A program made the translations under genes and the position numbers. This document shows, in pieces, positions 9,998 to 22,126 of a stretch of 64,000 bases of DNA (within the stretch, counting starts at the first letter, position 1; every line of letters starts with the position of its first letter). A model generated the notes under the pieces. The model did not search any database, was not told the origin of the DNA, and worked only from the letters and a program-made list of their open reading frames with translations. The DNA comes from Chamaelirium japonicum (Eukaryota > Streptophyta > Magnoliopsida > Liliales > Melanthiaceae): the NCBI GenBank assembly GCA_947650365.1, contig OX393550.1:102326343-102390342 (forward strand), read 5' to 3'.

Positions 9998-11436
9998 CTA
10001 CCCGTCTTGACCTCTTGGAGGTTCTATCTTCCTCAGCCTTCGCGTTGTGAGCTTGAGTTGTTGGTCTCGTTCCATATCAGAAAGACGCTTCTTGAGATCA
10101 CGTTTCTTGCGAGCAACTTGATCATCCTCCACCTCGATCTCCTTTTTAATTCGATCGAATATCCCTCCGAGGGAGGCAGGAGGATTACGAATGAGATCAT
10201 TGTAGATGTGGAGGTCAAAACGTAGGGCATTCTGGAATGCAAGCATGATGACTTCATCATCGAGGTGGTGTCCGAAGAGCGTAGCATGCTCGTTTTGGAA
10301 CCTCCGAGAGAACTCTCGGAGGGTTTCATCCGATCCCATCTTGAGTCGGTAAAGGGAGTCCAGCTTCTTTTTTGGCTTGAGGTTCAGCCGATAGTGTTGA
10401 ACAAAAAGGTCTGCCAGATCCTCGAACCAACTCACGGAACCGGTCGGGAGGTTGTGATACCAATCGAGTGACATGTCGTCCAGGCTGCCAGCAAAGGTGC
10501 GGCATAGAACCTGGTTGTCGCTATCATGTGGTGTTAATGCTTGCCTGAAGGTGAGGATGTGTAGCGTCGGATGTTCAGCCAAACAATTGAACTTGGGGAG
10601 AGCGGGGGCTTTCCAGCTTCGAGGAAACAGGGCATGGAGAATATGCCGATGAAGTAGGCCTTTAGAGGCATGATCATTCCTTCTATTGCCTCACTGGTCG
10701 GAGAGGCATCTTGGAGGAAGAGGAGGTAGAGAGGGCGTCGGAGTCCATCCTGTCATCCGATGCCCGACTGGGGTTCGATTGCCATTGTAATATTGTCGAA
10801 TTTTGGAGCAATGTCGATTATTCTGAACATCTCTCCTGGTGTATGTATCGGAGGATGACTCGGAGCCCAGAGACTCGAGATGGCAAGCAGACTTATTGAG
10901 ACGCTCCCAGACAGTCGGCCTGGGAGGAACAGGCGAGGGTCCTCTCGAGAAGGATTTAAGAGAATATCGAGGGATGTTGACGGTGGATTGTTTGGAAAGA
11001 GTGGAAGATTGGTCGATCGACCGGTGGACGTTTGCTCCGTCGTTGATGTCGACGGTTGACTGCGGGGGATTAATTCTTGCATTGACTGTGATTTATCGGA
11101 GAGAGTCTCTCTCAACCATAAGAGCAGTATTCTGTTTCATGAGAGTGAGGAGCTGGAAGTCCTCTACTGTGATCGGTACATCGCTTGAGCATTGGCACTG
11201 GGAGAGATGTGTGCTTTCCCCAATCGCTGAGGAGTTAGGTCGGCGAGTTGAGACGACTGTCGAGGTTGAGTCTGGGTGACGCGATCAACCAAGGGGCGAC
11301 TCTTTGAATTAATAGCGAGTTGCTGTTCCGAGTATTGGATCGTCGTGAACCGACGACTCATTGAACGAGTCATTGGATGCTGAGTGTCTGGGTGCATACT
11401 GCTTTTCTCCGGCTGGTCTATTGGTGTCTTCGCCAT
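9998..11436 (-). pseudogene. Degraded gag of E3
   Basis: The open part (10582 to 9998) encodes a retrotransposon gag core closely related to that of E2: CRTFAGSLDD, DWYHNLPTGS, HYRLNLKPKKKLDSLYRLK, MGSDETLREFSRRFQNEHA and MLAFQNALRFDLHIYNDLIR. The match extends upstream past the first Met as LPKFNCLAEHPTLHIL. The N-terminal region (11436-10753) is split over frames. The C-terminal CxFHxxxGHxxxxC knuckle seen in E2 is absent; the frame stops after a basic KKRLSDMERDQ stretch. Gag would form the capsid-like particle that packages element RNA, but this copy is unlikely to work. Confidence 0.85.
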
Positions 11437-11559
11437 TTAGGTATAATGATGGAGACAGACGGATTGCTTGGGCAACCAGTAATAGCTACCGAAGGAGTTG
11501 GGAAGCTTAGAAGTTGTAAGTTGATAGAATCATTATCCCACAGACGACGCCATGCAAAC

Positions 11560-12243
11560 TGTGGGGGAGGATTTCGGCCGTCGTACATGACCCTCCTCCA
11601 ATAGTCGATTGAAGGTTTGACCCTTCGGGATGTGGCGCGCTTCGAAGCGCTGTTTTGTGACTTGCTGGGCCGTCACACAGGCACTGTAGAGGCGAAAGGT
11701 AGAGAAAGAGATGACACAAGATGTGGTGACAAAGTTCGGCCGAAGCCTACGTCTACATGCGGTAAGACACAACCTTTGAATCCACTATGTCTGAGTAAAC
11801 AGTAGAGCTACTCTCGACAGGCCGAGGTGTACTTTGTACAAGTAATCAGGGGGTGGAAAAGGAGTCTGAAAACCAAGAAACTCGAAGAGCTCTGGAAAAC
11901 AGAAAGTGGGTTTCTGGTCTGGAATTTCGGATCTGGAATCATTTACAGGGTTTGCTATTTATAAGGGCTTAGTTTATCTAGAGAATATTCTATGAATATT
12001 CCTAAGAAAATCCGGGTTTTGGTAAATACCCGGGGGGATTTACCAGACTCCAGATAGTGCAAGTGGGCCCCAGGCAAGGCTGCGGGTCCCACCGTTGTAC
12101 CCATGGGACCCAGGCAGGGCTGTGGGTCCCACTATTGGACTCGTGGGCCCCAAGAAGGACTGTGGGTCGCACTGTTGGTCTCGTAGGCCCTAAGCAGGGC
12201 TGTGGGTCCCACCGTTGGGCGTTAGCCAGATTTTGCACCCACA
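11560..12243 (-). repeat. 5' LTR of E3 (684 bp)
   Basis: On the minus strand it begins TGTGGGTGCAAAATC at 12243 and ends CCTCCCCCACA at 11560, followed by the primer-site region at about 11553-11537. A minus-strand TATA box (TATAAATAG) lies at 11955-11963. About 12060-12225 holds four imperfect 41-bp repeats built on GGGCCCCAGGCAGGGCTGTGGGTCCCAC. Confidence 0.85.
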
Positions 12244-14975
12244 AGTGCTACAGCATATTTTTCTTCCGCTCGATCGGTAGCGGTTGGTCACTCTCTCGTA
12301 TTAGTGGCATTTTTTTGTGGGGTTATTGAAAATCAAAACATTTCTCTCATTCCTAAAATGAGTTTGAATCTTTGGTCTATCTTGTGCCAACGCACTGACA
12401 TATGATTAACATGTGATGTACTGACCACTATAGTGGTCCCTTTAAAAAAAACAGAGATGATGATGTCATTGTGAGCAATCACAATGTTTGACCCATTGCT
12501 TTTTCTTGAGTTCAGATCTCCTCCATTCGTTTGGTCCACGTCGGTGGGCCCGACTTACATCACAGCCATATGCAATTGGTTGAAGGACGGTTCACTTTCG
12601 GGTCACTGCCATCTTTGCGGCTGTGATGAGCACCGGGCTCACCGACCGTCTGAAGAAGATCTAACTCTTTTTTCTCGTGTCTTCAACATTTTATTATTTT
12701 ACTTGACCGACTAGGTGGTTAGAGGACAGGGCGTTCGAGCATGGGCTCAATGAGGTCCGGAGATCGAAACAGGGGGAGGCAATCAACAATTGTTATTTAT
12801 TATTTCCATAATGACATGAATATGATATCAACGTCCTGGATTCACACACACAAACAAACACACAATGGCTTTGAGGGAAAACTTATTCCACGGAAGTCGA
12901 ACAGAGAACCTCTCCAACATAGGCGAGAGGAGGTACCACCAAGCCAATTCTGGAGGAGGTGCTACCCAATTCTTTTCGGATTTTTCGGAGCTAGAGCGAA
13001 AGTGAGATTACAGAGGTCGGTAATTTGGGAGACTGGTCCTCTCAGGGTGTAACTGGGTCAGGGTGAGAGATTGTAATCAGTTTACCGTATTAGTGCATTC
13101 TCGCCCCACCCCGCCCCGTGGTTTTTTCTCCTTCGACGTTGAGAAGGAGTTTTTCCACGTAAACCTGGTCCTCTTCGTTCTTTGATTTGTTAGATTGTGC
13201 ATTCCAAATGAACCGCCCGATCCAAAAAATTACCCCCCACGGTCATTGTCTCCAATTGACAATTCAGTTGGTAAAACATATACAACTAATGGCCTTGGTC
13301 AAGGGTTTGAATAAGTACTGCGACATATTTTTCTTTCACTCGATCGGTAGCGATGGGTCTCTCTTTCTCATCTTAGTGGCGAGCTTTTCTCTTTTTTTTT
13401 TCTCTGTGGGGTTATTAAAAATCAAGATATTTCTCTCGCTCCTATGATGAGTTTGGATCTTTGATCTATTTTGTACCGACGCACTAACATGTGATGTACT
13501 GACCACTATAGTGGTCCCTTAAAAAAAGAGAGATGGTGATGTCATTGTGAGCAATCACAATGTTTGACCCACTGTTTTTTCTTGAGTTCAGATCTCCTCC
13601 AGTCGATTGACCCACGTCAATGGGCCCGGCTTACATCACAGCTGCATGCAATCGGCTGAAGGATGATTCATACACTTTCGGGTCACTGCTATCTTTGCGG
13701 TTGTGATGAGCATCGGGCACACCGACTGGCTAAAAGAGATCTAACTCTTTTTTCTCATGTCATCAACATTTATTTTTTTACTGGACCAACTAGGCTCTTG
13801 ATTTGGTTCAGTTATCAACCCAAGGGCTACAAGAGTCAAATTTTAGTAAATAAATTATATTAAGCAAAATAGAGGGGCAATCTAAGGAATAGTCCATTGA
13901 AGAACTGATATCTCCTGATTGGCAGGACTATGGGCCATGGGATGAACCCTAGAGGCAACACCCCTGGATGGGTTGTTCGGTCATGAATTAACCAACTTTG
14001 AAATTCAAGAGCACTTCAACAAGCAAACTAATGCATAAAATTTCATATTAAGATCGGCTTTATTTGGTGTGTAATGATATCAAGTAAGAGTACTCCACTA
14101 CCCAATAAACAAAGCGGTTTAGCGAAAAGCATGTGATTAGCAAAGAGCCAAGAATCATTAGGAGACCCCATTCTTAGTGATGTAGAAGGTTTGAAAATGA
14201 GGATAAGACGATGATTAATTAATTAGCGTCTCCTGCCCTTCAAACATAAAAAAAAATAAGACAAGTCATTGTCTCTAATTGATAGTTCTGTTGGTAAGAC
14301 ATGCAACTAGTGGCCTTGGTCCAGGGCTCGAATAAGTGTTACGACATATTTTTCTTTCGCTCGATCGGTAGCGGCGGGTCTCTCTCTCATCTTAGAGGCG
14401 AGCTTTTTTTTTTTCTTCTGTGGGGTTATTGAAAATCAGGACATTTCTCTCGCTCCTAAAACGAGTTTGGATCTTTGGTCTATCTTGTGCCGACGCACTG
14501 ACATATGATTAGCATGTGATATAGTGACCACTAGATCTCCTCCATTCGTTTGGTCCACGTCGGTGGTCCCGACTTACATCACAGCCACATGCAATTGGCT
14601 GAAGGACGATTCACTTTCGGGTCGCTGCCATCTCTGCGGCTGTGATGAGCACCGGGCTCACCGATCGGCTGAAGAAGATCTAACTCTTTTTTCTCGTGTC
14701 TTCAACGTTTTATTATTTTACTGGACCGACTAGGCGGTCAGAGGACAGGGTGTTCGGGCATGGGCTCAATGAGGTCCGTAGATCGAAACAGGGGGAGGTA
14801 ATCAACAATTTTTATTTATTATTTCCATAATGACATGAATACGACATCAACGATCTGGATTCGCACACGCAAACAAGCACAACGGCTTTGAGGGACAACT
14901 TTTTCCACGGAAGTCGAACAGAGAACCTCTCCAACATAGGGGAGAGGAGGTACCACTACCACCAAGCCAATAGCT
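12244..14975. repeat. ~1-kb tandem triplication (units A, B, C)
   Basis: Three related units: A about 12244-12950, B about 13235-13800 and C about 14270-14975. All share GCATATTTTTC..GCTCGATCGGTAGCG, TTTCTCTCGCTCCTAAAA, the ATCTCCTCCATTCGTTTGGTCCACG stretch and a CATCTTTGCGGCTGTGATGAGCACCG block, at intervals of about 1020-1070 bp. A and C also share a long tail ending in GAACAGAGAACCTCTCCAAC. Frames at 12484, 13663 and 14524 give similar CHLCGCDEHRAH peptides, but this similarity follows from the duplication. B and C begin with GTTGGTAAGACATGCAACTAG and GGGCTCGAATAAG, faintly like tRNA A and B boxes, so a SINE ancestry is possible but unproven. Confidence 0.8.
13801..14269. other. Intervening sequence between units B and C
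   Basis: AT-rich sequence of ordinary complexity. No gene, terminal repeat or tandem structure was seen. Confidence 0.5.
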
Positions 14976-15063
14976 TATTGGTGTGTCTTCAACGTATATG
15001 AGCGCACGAACCACTCTTACTGTCCTTTGATCACACCCAAGAGAGCAGCTGTAGTAGGGAAAA

Positions 15064-15219
15064 TGCTATTTGAACATACAAAGCCATACACACGGACATA
15101 ATGCCGACGTGGATGGCATCGGCCAGTTCATTCGTTCGATGGCGGAGGCACTGAGGGCGATGCCACCGATGTCGGCATGATGTCCGCGTGTATGTCCCGT
15201 TCGTATGTTGCAATAGCAG
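15064..15219. mobile_element. Short MITE with ~60-bp inverted ends
   Basis: The left end (TGCTATTTGAACATACAAAG..CACACGGACATAATGCCGAC) is the reverse complement, with a few mismatches, of the right end (GTCGGCATGATGTCCGCGTGTATG..CATATGTTGCAATAGCA-like). The total is about 156 bp with almost no interior. A target duplication could not be fixed by eye. Confidence 0.7.
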
Positions 15220-15607
15220 TGCTCGTGTTGCTAAAAGATCCCTCAATCAAGCGATTCCTCTTCGAAAGTTGATGGGTCAGCGTCAGCTGTGACCGGTGAG
15301 TGGGAAGCCTCCAGGTTGGGACCATGGGGCCCTCCCTAGTGGGACAGCTGCAGCGAACCATGTAGGCTTTGAGACAGTCGGCGCATATGAACTCACGATG
15401 TTAAGATTGCTCTGTCGATCTGTGAACACTATCCACCAAATGATTTGGAGATAGAGAGAGAGACAGAGAGAGAGAGAGAGACTGGATTTTAAAACCCTAT
15501 CAACAAACAAGCCCTGTGGTAGAGAGAGACAGAGAGGAGTTTTAAAACCCTATCAACCCCCGAGACCTTTCTCATTGTCACGCACTGTCCTTCCTTACAC
15601 ACCACAC

Positions 15608-15612
<5 letters not shown>

Positions 15613-15683
<71 letters not shown>

Positions 15684-15702
15684 GGGGAGGGAGGGAGGGG
15701 TA
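15613..15702. repeat. (GA)n microsatellite followed by a G run
   Basis: About 29 GA dinucleotides run into some 15 consecutive G and then GGGA repeats. Frames over it are serine/leucine runs and not genes. Confidence 0.95.
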
Positions 15703-15849
15703 TTTTGGAGCATGTATAGCGGTCTCCTCAAAAGCATGATTGAGGACGATTTATATGCTACGTCGGCACCGTGTGAAAGCCCAACAATAACAATTGAATT
15801 CTTTTGGACCACACGATCGGCACTGTACGGCTACGATTTACAAGGACAA

Positions 15850-16212
15850 AGCCACTCGTGTGCACAAACGAGCCAAGATCAAATAGACCAAAGCTTGGCT
15901 CGATTAGGCTTGTGAACATGGCTGTTTAGAGCTCGTGAGTAGGCTTGTGAATAGGCTCGGCTTGAATAGAACTAACATATATAATCCATGCTTTTGATTG
16001 ATTATGAACAAGCTCCATATAGGACCGTTTGATCACTAATCGAGCGAAACCTAGCCTGAAGTTTAGGCTAAATCAAACTGAAGCAGACCAAAGCTCGGCT
16101 CGACTTGATTATTAATCAAGCCAAGCCCAAGCCTAAAGTTTAGGCTCGTTTAATAATTGAACAAGCTCAAAGATGTCAAAGCTAGACTCGGCTCATTTTA
16201 AGGCCTACCCTA
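15850..16212. mobile_element. Possible hAT-type MITE rich in GGCTCG/CGAGCC
   Basis: Repeated subterminal motifs AAGCTTGGCTCGATTAGGC, AAGCTCGGCTCGACTTGA and CAAGCCAAGCCCAAGCC, with a right end TTAAGGCCTACCCTA that resembles other hAT-type ends here. No matching left end or target duplication was identified. Confidence 0.4.
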
Positions 16213-16247
16213 GAGAGAAAGGGCATCTTTCAAACCCAGAGAGAGAC

Positions 16248-16325
16248 AGAGACATACATACACACAGAGAGAGAGAGAGAGAGTACCTTTCAACCCCCTC
16301 CCCCCCTCTCCGCCCCCACCCCCAC

Positions 16326-16380
<55 letters not shown>
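16248..16380. repeat. (GA)n microsatellites around a C-rich block
   Basis: GA runs at about 16260-16284 and 16330-16379 are separated by CCCCCTCTCCGCCCCCACCC. Confidence 0.9.
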
Positions 16381-16382
<2 letters not shown>

Positions 16383-16986
16383 CTCTCAAACACCCACCAC
16401 ATCAAACAAGCAATGTGGGGAGTGATGGGCATGGCGATCCCTCAAGTCTGTGAGAACTTTTTGACCTTTAATAGCACACTCATTGTCCTTCCTCTCCTAC
16501 TTGTTAATGGGAGCATAATACGCGGTTTGTTTCGATGTAACTAATGTGGTAAGTCAATGAAGCAAGTCAATATACCTCATGCGACTTACTCTTTTTTGGT
16601 TTGAAATAAATTACTTTGAGGTGAGGTATTGAACTTATCGTAAGTATTTTGGATACCTTATAATTCATTTCAATATCACAAAATTAGTAGCAAGACAAAT
16701 ACGGGAACTCATCGGTTGTTTCTGATCCCAATGCAACCACGAGAACCATTGTTGATCATCGGATCACTACCTGACCATTATCGCCGATCGCCGGACCACT
16801 ACAGACCATCTCCTTAGGTTATTGGGTATCCGTTGATCCATCGGATCACTGCATGACTGTCATCGGTCACTAAACCACCACAGTCGGCCGCAGGACCATC
16901 GCCTCTAACAACCAAATAGTGATTGATCGGTCACCAGACAATCAGCTCCTATCACCGAACCACAACTAACATTTTATTAAAATTTT

Positions 16987-17241
16987 GATAAATTACATTT
17001 TGCCCCTTGAAGTTTAGCTCAAAAACAATTAACCCCCTGTAGTTTATTTTGTTTCAAATTGCTCCCTAAAGTTTGAAATGTCACCACAATACCCCCTTTT
17101 GTGAACTACTTAATTCCTTCATCTGGTAATTTTTGTCTGATCAAAACTGAATTTAAGGGAGGCAAGATATTCTTTTTTAACGATAGTGGGGTTAAGTGTT
17201 TTTTAGCTATACTTTAGAGGGGGCAAAGTGTAATTTACCCT
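16987..17241. mobile_element. ~255-bp MITE with ~36-bp terminal inverted repeats
   Basis: Left end GATAAATTACATTTTGCCCC TTGAAGTTTAGCT pairs with right end AGCTATACTTTAGAGGGGGC AAAGTGTAATTTACC in inverted orientation. A related partial copy lies at about 18795-18930 (GGGTAAATTATACTTTACC). Superfamily not assigned; no clear target duplication. Confidence 0.65.
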
Positions 17242-17565
17242 CTTGTTAACAAATTTTGTTGAAATTTTCAATTCTTATCTCAAATCTTATTTGAAACGAA
17301 ACGAAATGAAATAAGGTATTCAGATACCAAACGTTTAGGGATTTCCTTGGGCCAACTTTATATGGTAAAATATTGCTTGGATTTCATAGCGAGTCCTCTC
17401 ATGGGCTTACAATTTAGGCCCAAGTTTTAGACTACAAGCTCTCTGGGCATTGATCGTCGGCCTGGAGGAATTTAGGCCTGTTTCGGCCCGATCCGACTTG
17501 GTACAAATGGAGGCCCAATCATCCATTTACACCGCTATAAGCATTTGACCCCCAGGAGCTAATAA

Positions 17566-17764
17566 TAGGGTGGCAATGGGTCGTGTCGGGTCGGATTCGT
17601 GTCGTGTCCAAAACCCCTAGACTCACCCGACCCATTTAACTAATTGTGTCTAGATCCTAAACACGTACCCAACCCGTTTATAAATGGGTAGACCCGTTTA
17701 CCACACGGGTTTATTCAATTGACCCAATCCGACTCGACCCGACCTAACCCGATAGACCCGCTGA

Positions 17765-17801
<37 letters not shown>

Positions 17802-17973
17802 TAAACGGGTCTTCCCGGGTCTACCGTGTTTAGACCCTAAACCCGGACCCAACCCGTTTATTAAACAGATCTATCGTGTCGACCCGTTTACGACCCGAAC
17901 CCATTTTTCCCTGACCCAGACCCGCTAACTTCGTGTCGGGTCTGCCGTGTCGGGTCTGAAATTGCCAGCCCTA
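17566..17973. mobile_element. hAT-type non-autonomous element, GGGTCG family, copy 1
   Basis: Ends TAGGGTGGCAA and TTGCCAGCCCTA are inverted repeats; the interior is built of GGGTCGTGTCGGGTC and its complement, with a (TA)n run at 17768-17797. It is the same family as 30571-31002 (shared GACCCGCTGATACTATATAT-type centre). The 8-bp flanks do not match, so this copy is old or its boundaries have shifted. Confidence 0.7.
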
Positions 17974-19654
17974 GGTCCCTTAGCCTAATATATGCCCCAC
18001 CTTAATTTCAAACGGAGGCACTTGAAGCAAGGCCGAGCTGGGATTGGACAGCCCATTTGAGACTAGCACTGTTCTCGGGCCGGGACAAGGGGTCTTCCAA
18101 GCCTGGCCCAAGTTTGATTGGGTTCTTATTTCAAGCCAGTTTGAGTGGGTGTGTGGTGCATGTTGGCGTATGGTGCCTCGCCCCCATTGGCAAACATGCC
18201 ACGCGAAGCCTTATCCTCGATAGTGTACTAGAGGAAGGCATGTGCAATGCACGTGTGCAATAAGGATAGGAGAAGAGTGAGAAAGAGGAGAGATGATGGA
18301 AGCGGGGGGATGGGAGCCCCGATTGGGAGGGTTTATGAGAGAGATCATAGGGGATAGCCTGTTTATTCTCTTCTATGGTGCTGATTAGAGTAAAAATAAC
18401 TTTCTACAAGCCTCACACCCATGGTTTTGTTTGGTACTACTAAGAAACTTGGGTCATGTCCGAATGTCCTTGATGCACAGACGACATCACAGTCGTCCGA
18501 AGAAGTATGCAATCTGGAGTGATTGTATTTCATTAATCCGGGTGTGATTCGTTTGTTAGAGAGAGAAAGAGACTTAGTACTAGTGATTTTTCTAATTAAC
18601 ATAAAAAAATAAGTAAATGGCATTGAATTGGTATTTATCATCTTTATCGTATGTTTTTAATAGGATTTATGAGAAAGAGAGCAGCGTTCGTACACGGGAG
18701 AATGATTCTGACTCTTCAAAAGTAATCCACGTATCATAACACGGAAGAGAGGGCTTCATTTTAATATTATACTATTAGATTATATTATTATAGTTTTGGG
18801 TAAATTATACTTTACCTCTTTGAAGTTTAGCCCCAAATCACTCCACCCGTCTATGACTAATAAACTAATTTTGAACCCTTCAATTCAGTTTTGATTAGGT
18901 AGAATTTACAGAAAGAGAGGGAATTTAGTAGTTGACAAAAGGCGATGGTGTGCTAACATTTAAAACTATAAGTATTGATTTGAAAAATGAAAGACTTATG
19001 AAGGCCCACAAATAGTAATTGTGCCAGTTGACCCGTATCAGTCTATCCGCACCTAGGTCCTAGAACACCTCGAGTAAATATTGAACCGAACCCAATTTCC
19101 TTCGTCTAAATCCGCTCTTTAAATAACTCCTGGTTACAATTATTAATATTTGCATACATTGTGTTCACCTTGTCATGGTGTGACCATGGCGATCCAACAA
19201 GTAGTAAATCGAAGACCAATCAAATATAACGAAATATCACATTCATCAATGAGGTGACATGTACATTTTTAATAATATAAAATAAAAATAATAATAAATT
19301 AATGACGTCTTACATAGAATACATGTTTATATATTAACTTGAATGCCTAGCAGGTAGTGATAATTGAAGTATAACTTTTAATATGAATGGTGATTCTGAC
19401 TTTTGCAGGAGGAACCTGGGAAAAATATAGGAAATTTTATTCACATCATGAACTTGATGAGTTTATGCTATTTCCCATTGCCCCCATGGTTTCCCACCCT
19501 TTTTTTTTATTAATGGCAAGTTTGCCCTCCCCCATACCCCACTTGCTTCCCTCTTTCATTCCCTCCCCCCCTCCTCATCCAATCGCGAGAGCCACTATAG
19601 TCTCCCTTGCTCCTCCTCCTCCTCAACATTGCCGCCGCTGCCTCCCCTTCCCTC
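17974..19654. other. No gene seen
   Basis: AT-rich intergenic sequence with a partial MITE at about 18795-18930 and a C-rich stretch at about 19500-19650. The short frames lack recognisable domains. Confidence 0.5.
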
Positions 19655-20519
19655 TGCTGGATATTTTCAAAATATGTTTGATATATATTTGTTGTAATGG
19701 AGTTGATCACAACATGAAGTTGTAATTCCTTAGTAAGCAATATGGCTTGCTAGGATGAAGAACATGTTAAAAATGTCAAAAGGTGGCAAATAGTTTGAAC
19801 GAGTAAAACCCACGATTTGAACAGACGGATCCTAGGGATACTTCAAGCACCTGTTGGCCAATAAACCATTGCATTTGTTGCTGAACTAATGTGAACCAAG
19901 GGATGCTTATGGCACCCATTGGTGTGCGAATAGATGCAACCCCTGGCAAGAGATGCTTTCTAGCATTCAATGGTGTGTGAAGAGATGCAACCTGACCAAA
20001 GGGTGCATTGTGGCATCCATTGGTGTGTGAAGAGATGCAACCATTCTAAATAATGCATTATGACATCCATTGGCCCATGAACCATTGCAATTTTTGGCAA
20101 ATGGTGTATTATGGCACCTGTTGGATCGTGAACTATTGCAACCTTTGGTGAATTAAAGAGTGCCTCACACTCTATAAATAGAGGAGCATTTCCTCCATGA
20201 TACAAAGATGATGATGAAGAATGAATGAATATAGTGAATCAAAGATTCATAGAAGTGAAGCGATGAAGCGTCACATAACCAAATAACCCAATTCGTAATG
20301 GAGCGAGAGTGTTTTGGTCGGATTAGAGAATACATACTTTGCATCCGATGAACCACGGATCAGGAGCTTGATTGTATCCTAAGGACGGTTTCTCAAACAC
20401 CCCATTTGTACTTGCAGTTTTTACTGAAAGGGAAAAATTTTATCTAAAAGACAATGAATTACATACCTTGAAGCCTTTGATTGATACATCCTTGTTTATC
20501 GGCCCCAAAATTTCCAACA
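19655..20519 (+). repeat. 5' LTR of E4
   Basis: Contains about six imperfect ~60-bp repeats of the type GGCATCCATTGGTGTGTGAAGAGATGCAACC and a CTATAAATAGAGG box at about 20171. Confidence 0.75.
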
Positions 20520-21079
20520 ATTTTTTAGATAAAATTATTTCTAAATAAGTTGATGGATTATGCAAACTTTGAATCGCTTTTAGCGATGTATCTCAATCAT
20601 TCCAATTTGACGAATTACATCCGTTGTATGTAATGAATAAGGAGTCTCGAATTCATTATGAATGCATGACCCCAAACAAGTATAATAAAGGATTTTCAGT
20701 GCCGAGGTTGATCGACATAACAACAGATTTCCAGTGTCGAGGTTAATCAATATAAACTAGTAAGGCTAGTGTTTGGACACTATCTTAACTATATATCTTA
20801 AAGTAAATCATTGAAAATGGACTTAATGAAAGATTTCAGCAAATTACTTGAGATAAATGTGATGGCTTAAACTCTTTGATCAAAAGACTTGAGTGTACCG
20901 GTAACAACAAAGTCAAGATAAATTTCTTTTATAAGAAAATAGACCAAGATGAGAGTGGTGGTATAGTGATTTAGATATTAAATGATCCACAGTTACACCA
21001 TTAATGGTGATATAGTTCTAAAATATTTGAACTATATCTGGATCTCGATGGTGCTTGAACTTATAACAATCTTAGAAAA

Positions 21080-21560
21080 AGCAAGAACAAACGAGGTGGC
21101 ACTTGGATTTGTAATGATATCGAAAAATCAAGTACAAGCGAGGTAACGATTGGGCTTATGAGGATCTCGGAAAAGCAAGTACAAGCGAGATGACATTTGG
21201 ATTTACATATCTTGGTAGAGTTAGAGATATGATCTCTAAAGTAACCCTTGATTATATAGAGTCAAAGAAGAACTTGTCAAAAACTAGAGATATGATCTTT
21301 AAAGTAACCCTTGACTATGTAGAGTCAAATAATAACTTAACAAAACTAGAGATATGATCTCTAAAGTAATCCTTGATTATGTAAAGTTAAAGAAGAACTT
21401 ATCAGAACTAGAGATATGATCTCTAAAGTAACATTTGACTATATGGAGTCAAAGAAGAATTTGGAAGATTCTTTTAATAAAAAAATTATCTAGAGACATA
21501 ATCTCAAAATAATATTTGACTATATGAAGTCAACAAAAGGATTATCTAGAGATATGATTT
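21080..21560. repeat. Imperfect ~73-bp tandem repeats inside E4
   Basis: CTAGAGATATGATCTCTAAAGTAA recurs about five times at roughly 73-bp steps, alternating with GACTATATAGAGTCAAAGAAG. Just upstream a shorter repeat built on AAGTACAAGCGAG occurs. No coding capacity. Confidence 0.7.
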
Positions 21561-22126
21561 CTTAGGCTTCAAAAGGAATGGGAAGATCTAATGATTAATC
21601 AGTCATCTTTGGTGGAAACCCTTCTTATATCTTGAAAATATAGATAAATGTTAGAAGGTATTAACAAATCAACTGAATGACTAAGTGGATACACTAGAAA
21701 ATAAAAGCTCATTCCTGATACCTAGTGTTGGGTTTTGCATGATGAGAAGTTGGATTTATTTCTTAACAAGTCTTATAAAGTAACTTGCATGATCATTATA
21801 AAGAGAACTTGCCTATATGAGTGAAGAAAATAAGGTAGTTTTCTATCAGATCTAGACTGTTTCTAAAACACTCATGAAAATTGGGATGCTGCACAAGACA
21901 ATTAATGTGCGAGCTAAAAGGAACACTCTACCTATAGAGATGAGTATGTGCAATGATACCGGCGTATCTATAAGAGTCATTGGTTCAAGATACGTTCACC
22001 ACAGTACTTTGATACAACTTTCTAATGTCTACACTAAGTGAAGGTTCAAAGCCAAAAGCTACCTATACGATGATGCTTGTAAGACTCTAAGAGTATGATT
22101 TTCAAAATTTAAAAATGACGAAGTAA

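Larger units (their letters stand above)
8512..12243 (-). mobile_element. E3: older minus-strand relative of E1/E2, split by E1
   Basis: On the minus strand an LTR (12243 to 11560) is followed by a TGGCGTCGTCTGTGGGA primer region, a degraded gag (11436 to 9998) and then tandem arrays (about 9790 to 8512), the same order as in E1 and E2. Its LTR begins TGTGGGTGCAAAA like theirs, but the rest differs. There is no pol. Its 3' part is displaced by the E1 insertion and lies beyond the window start. Frameshifts in gag indicate that it is older than E1. Confidence 0.8.

Noticed and set aside
14270..14345. tRNA gene or tRNA-derived SINE head
   Set aside because: Only weak A- and B-box resemblance, no cloverleaf could be drawn and no poly(A)/T end found; left as a remark under the tandem unit.
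12484..14733. Three similar frames with a CHLCGCDEHRAH peptide, suggestive of a zinc-binding protein
   Set aside because: Similarity is explained by the recent 1-kb tandem duplication; the frames are short, without splice context or known family.
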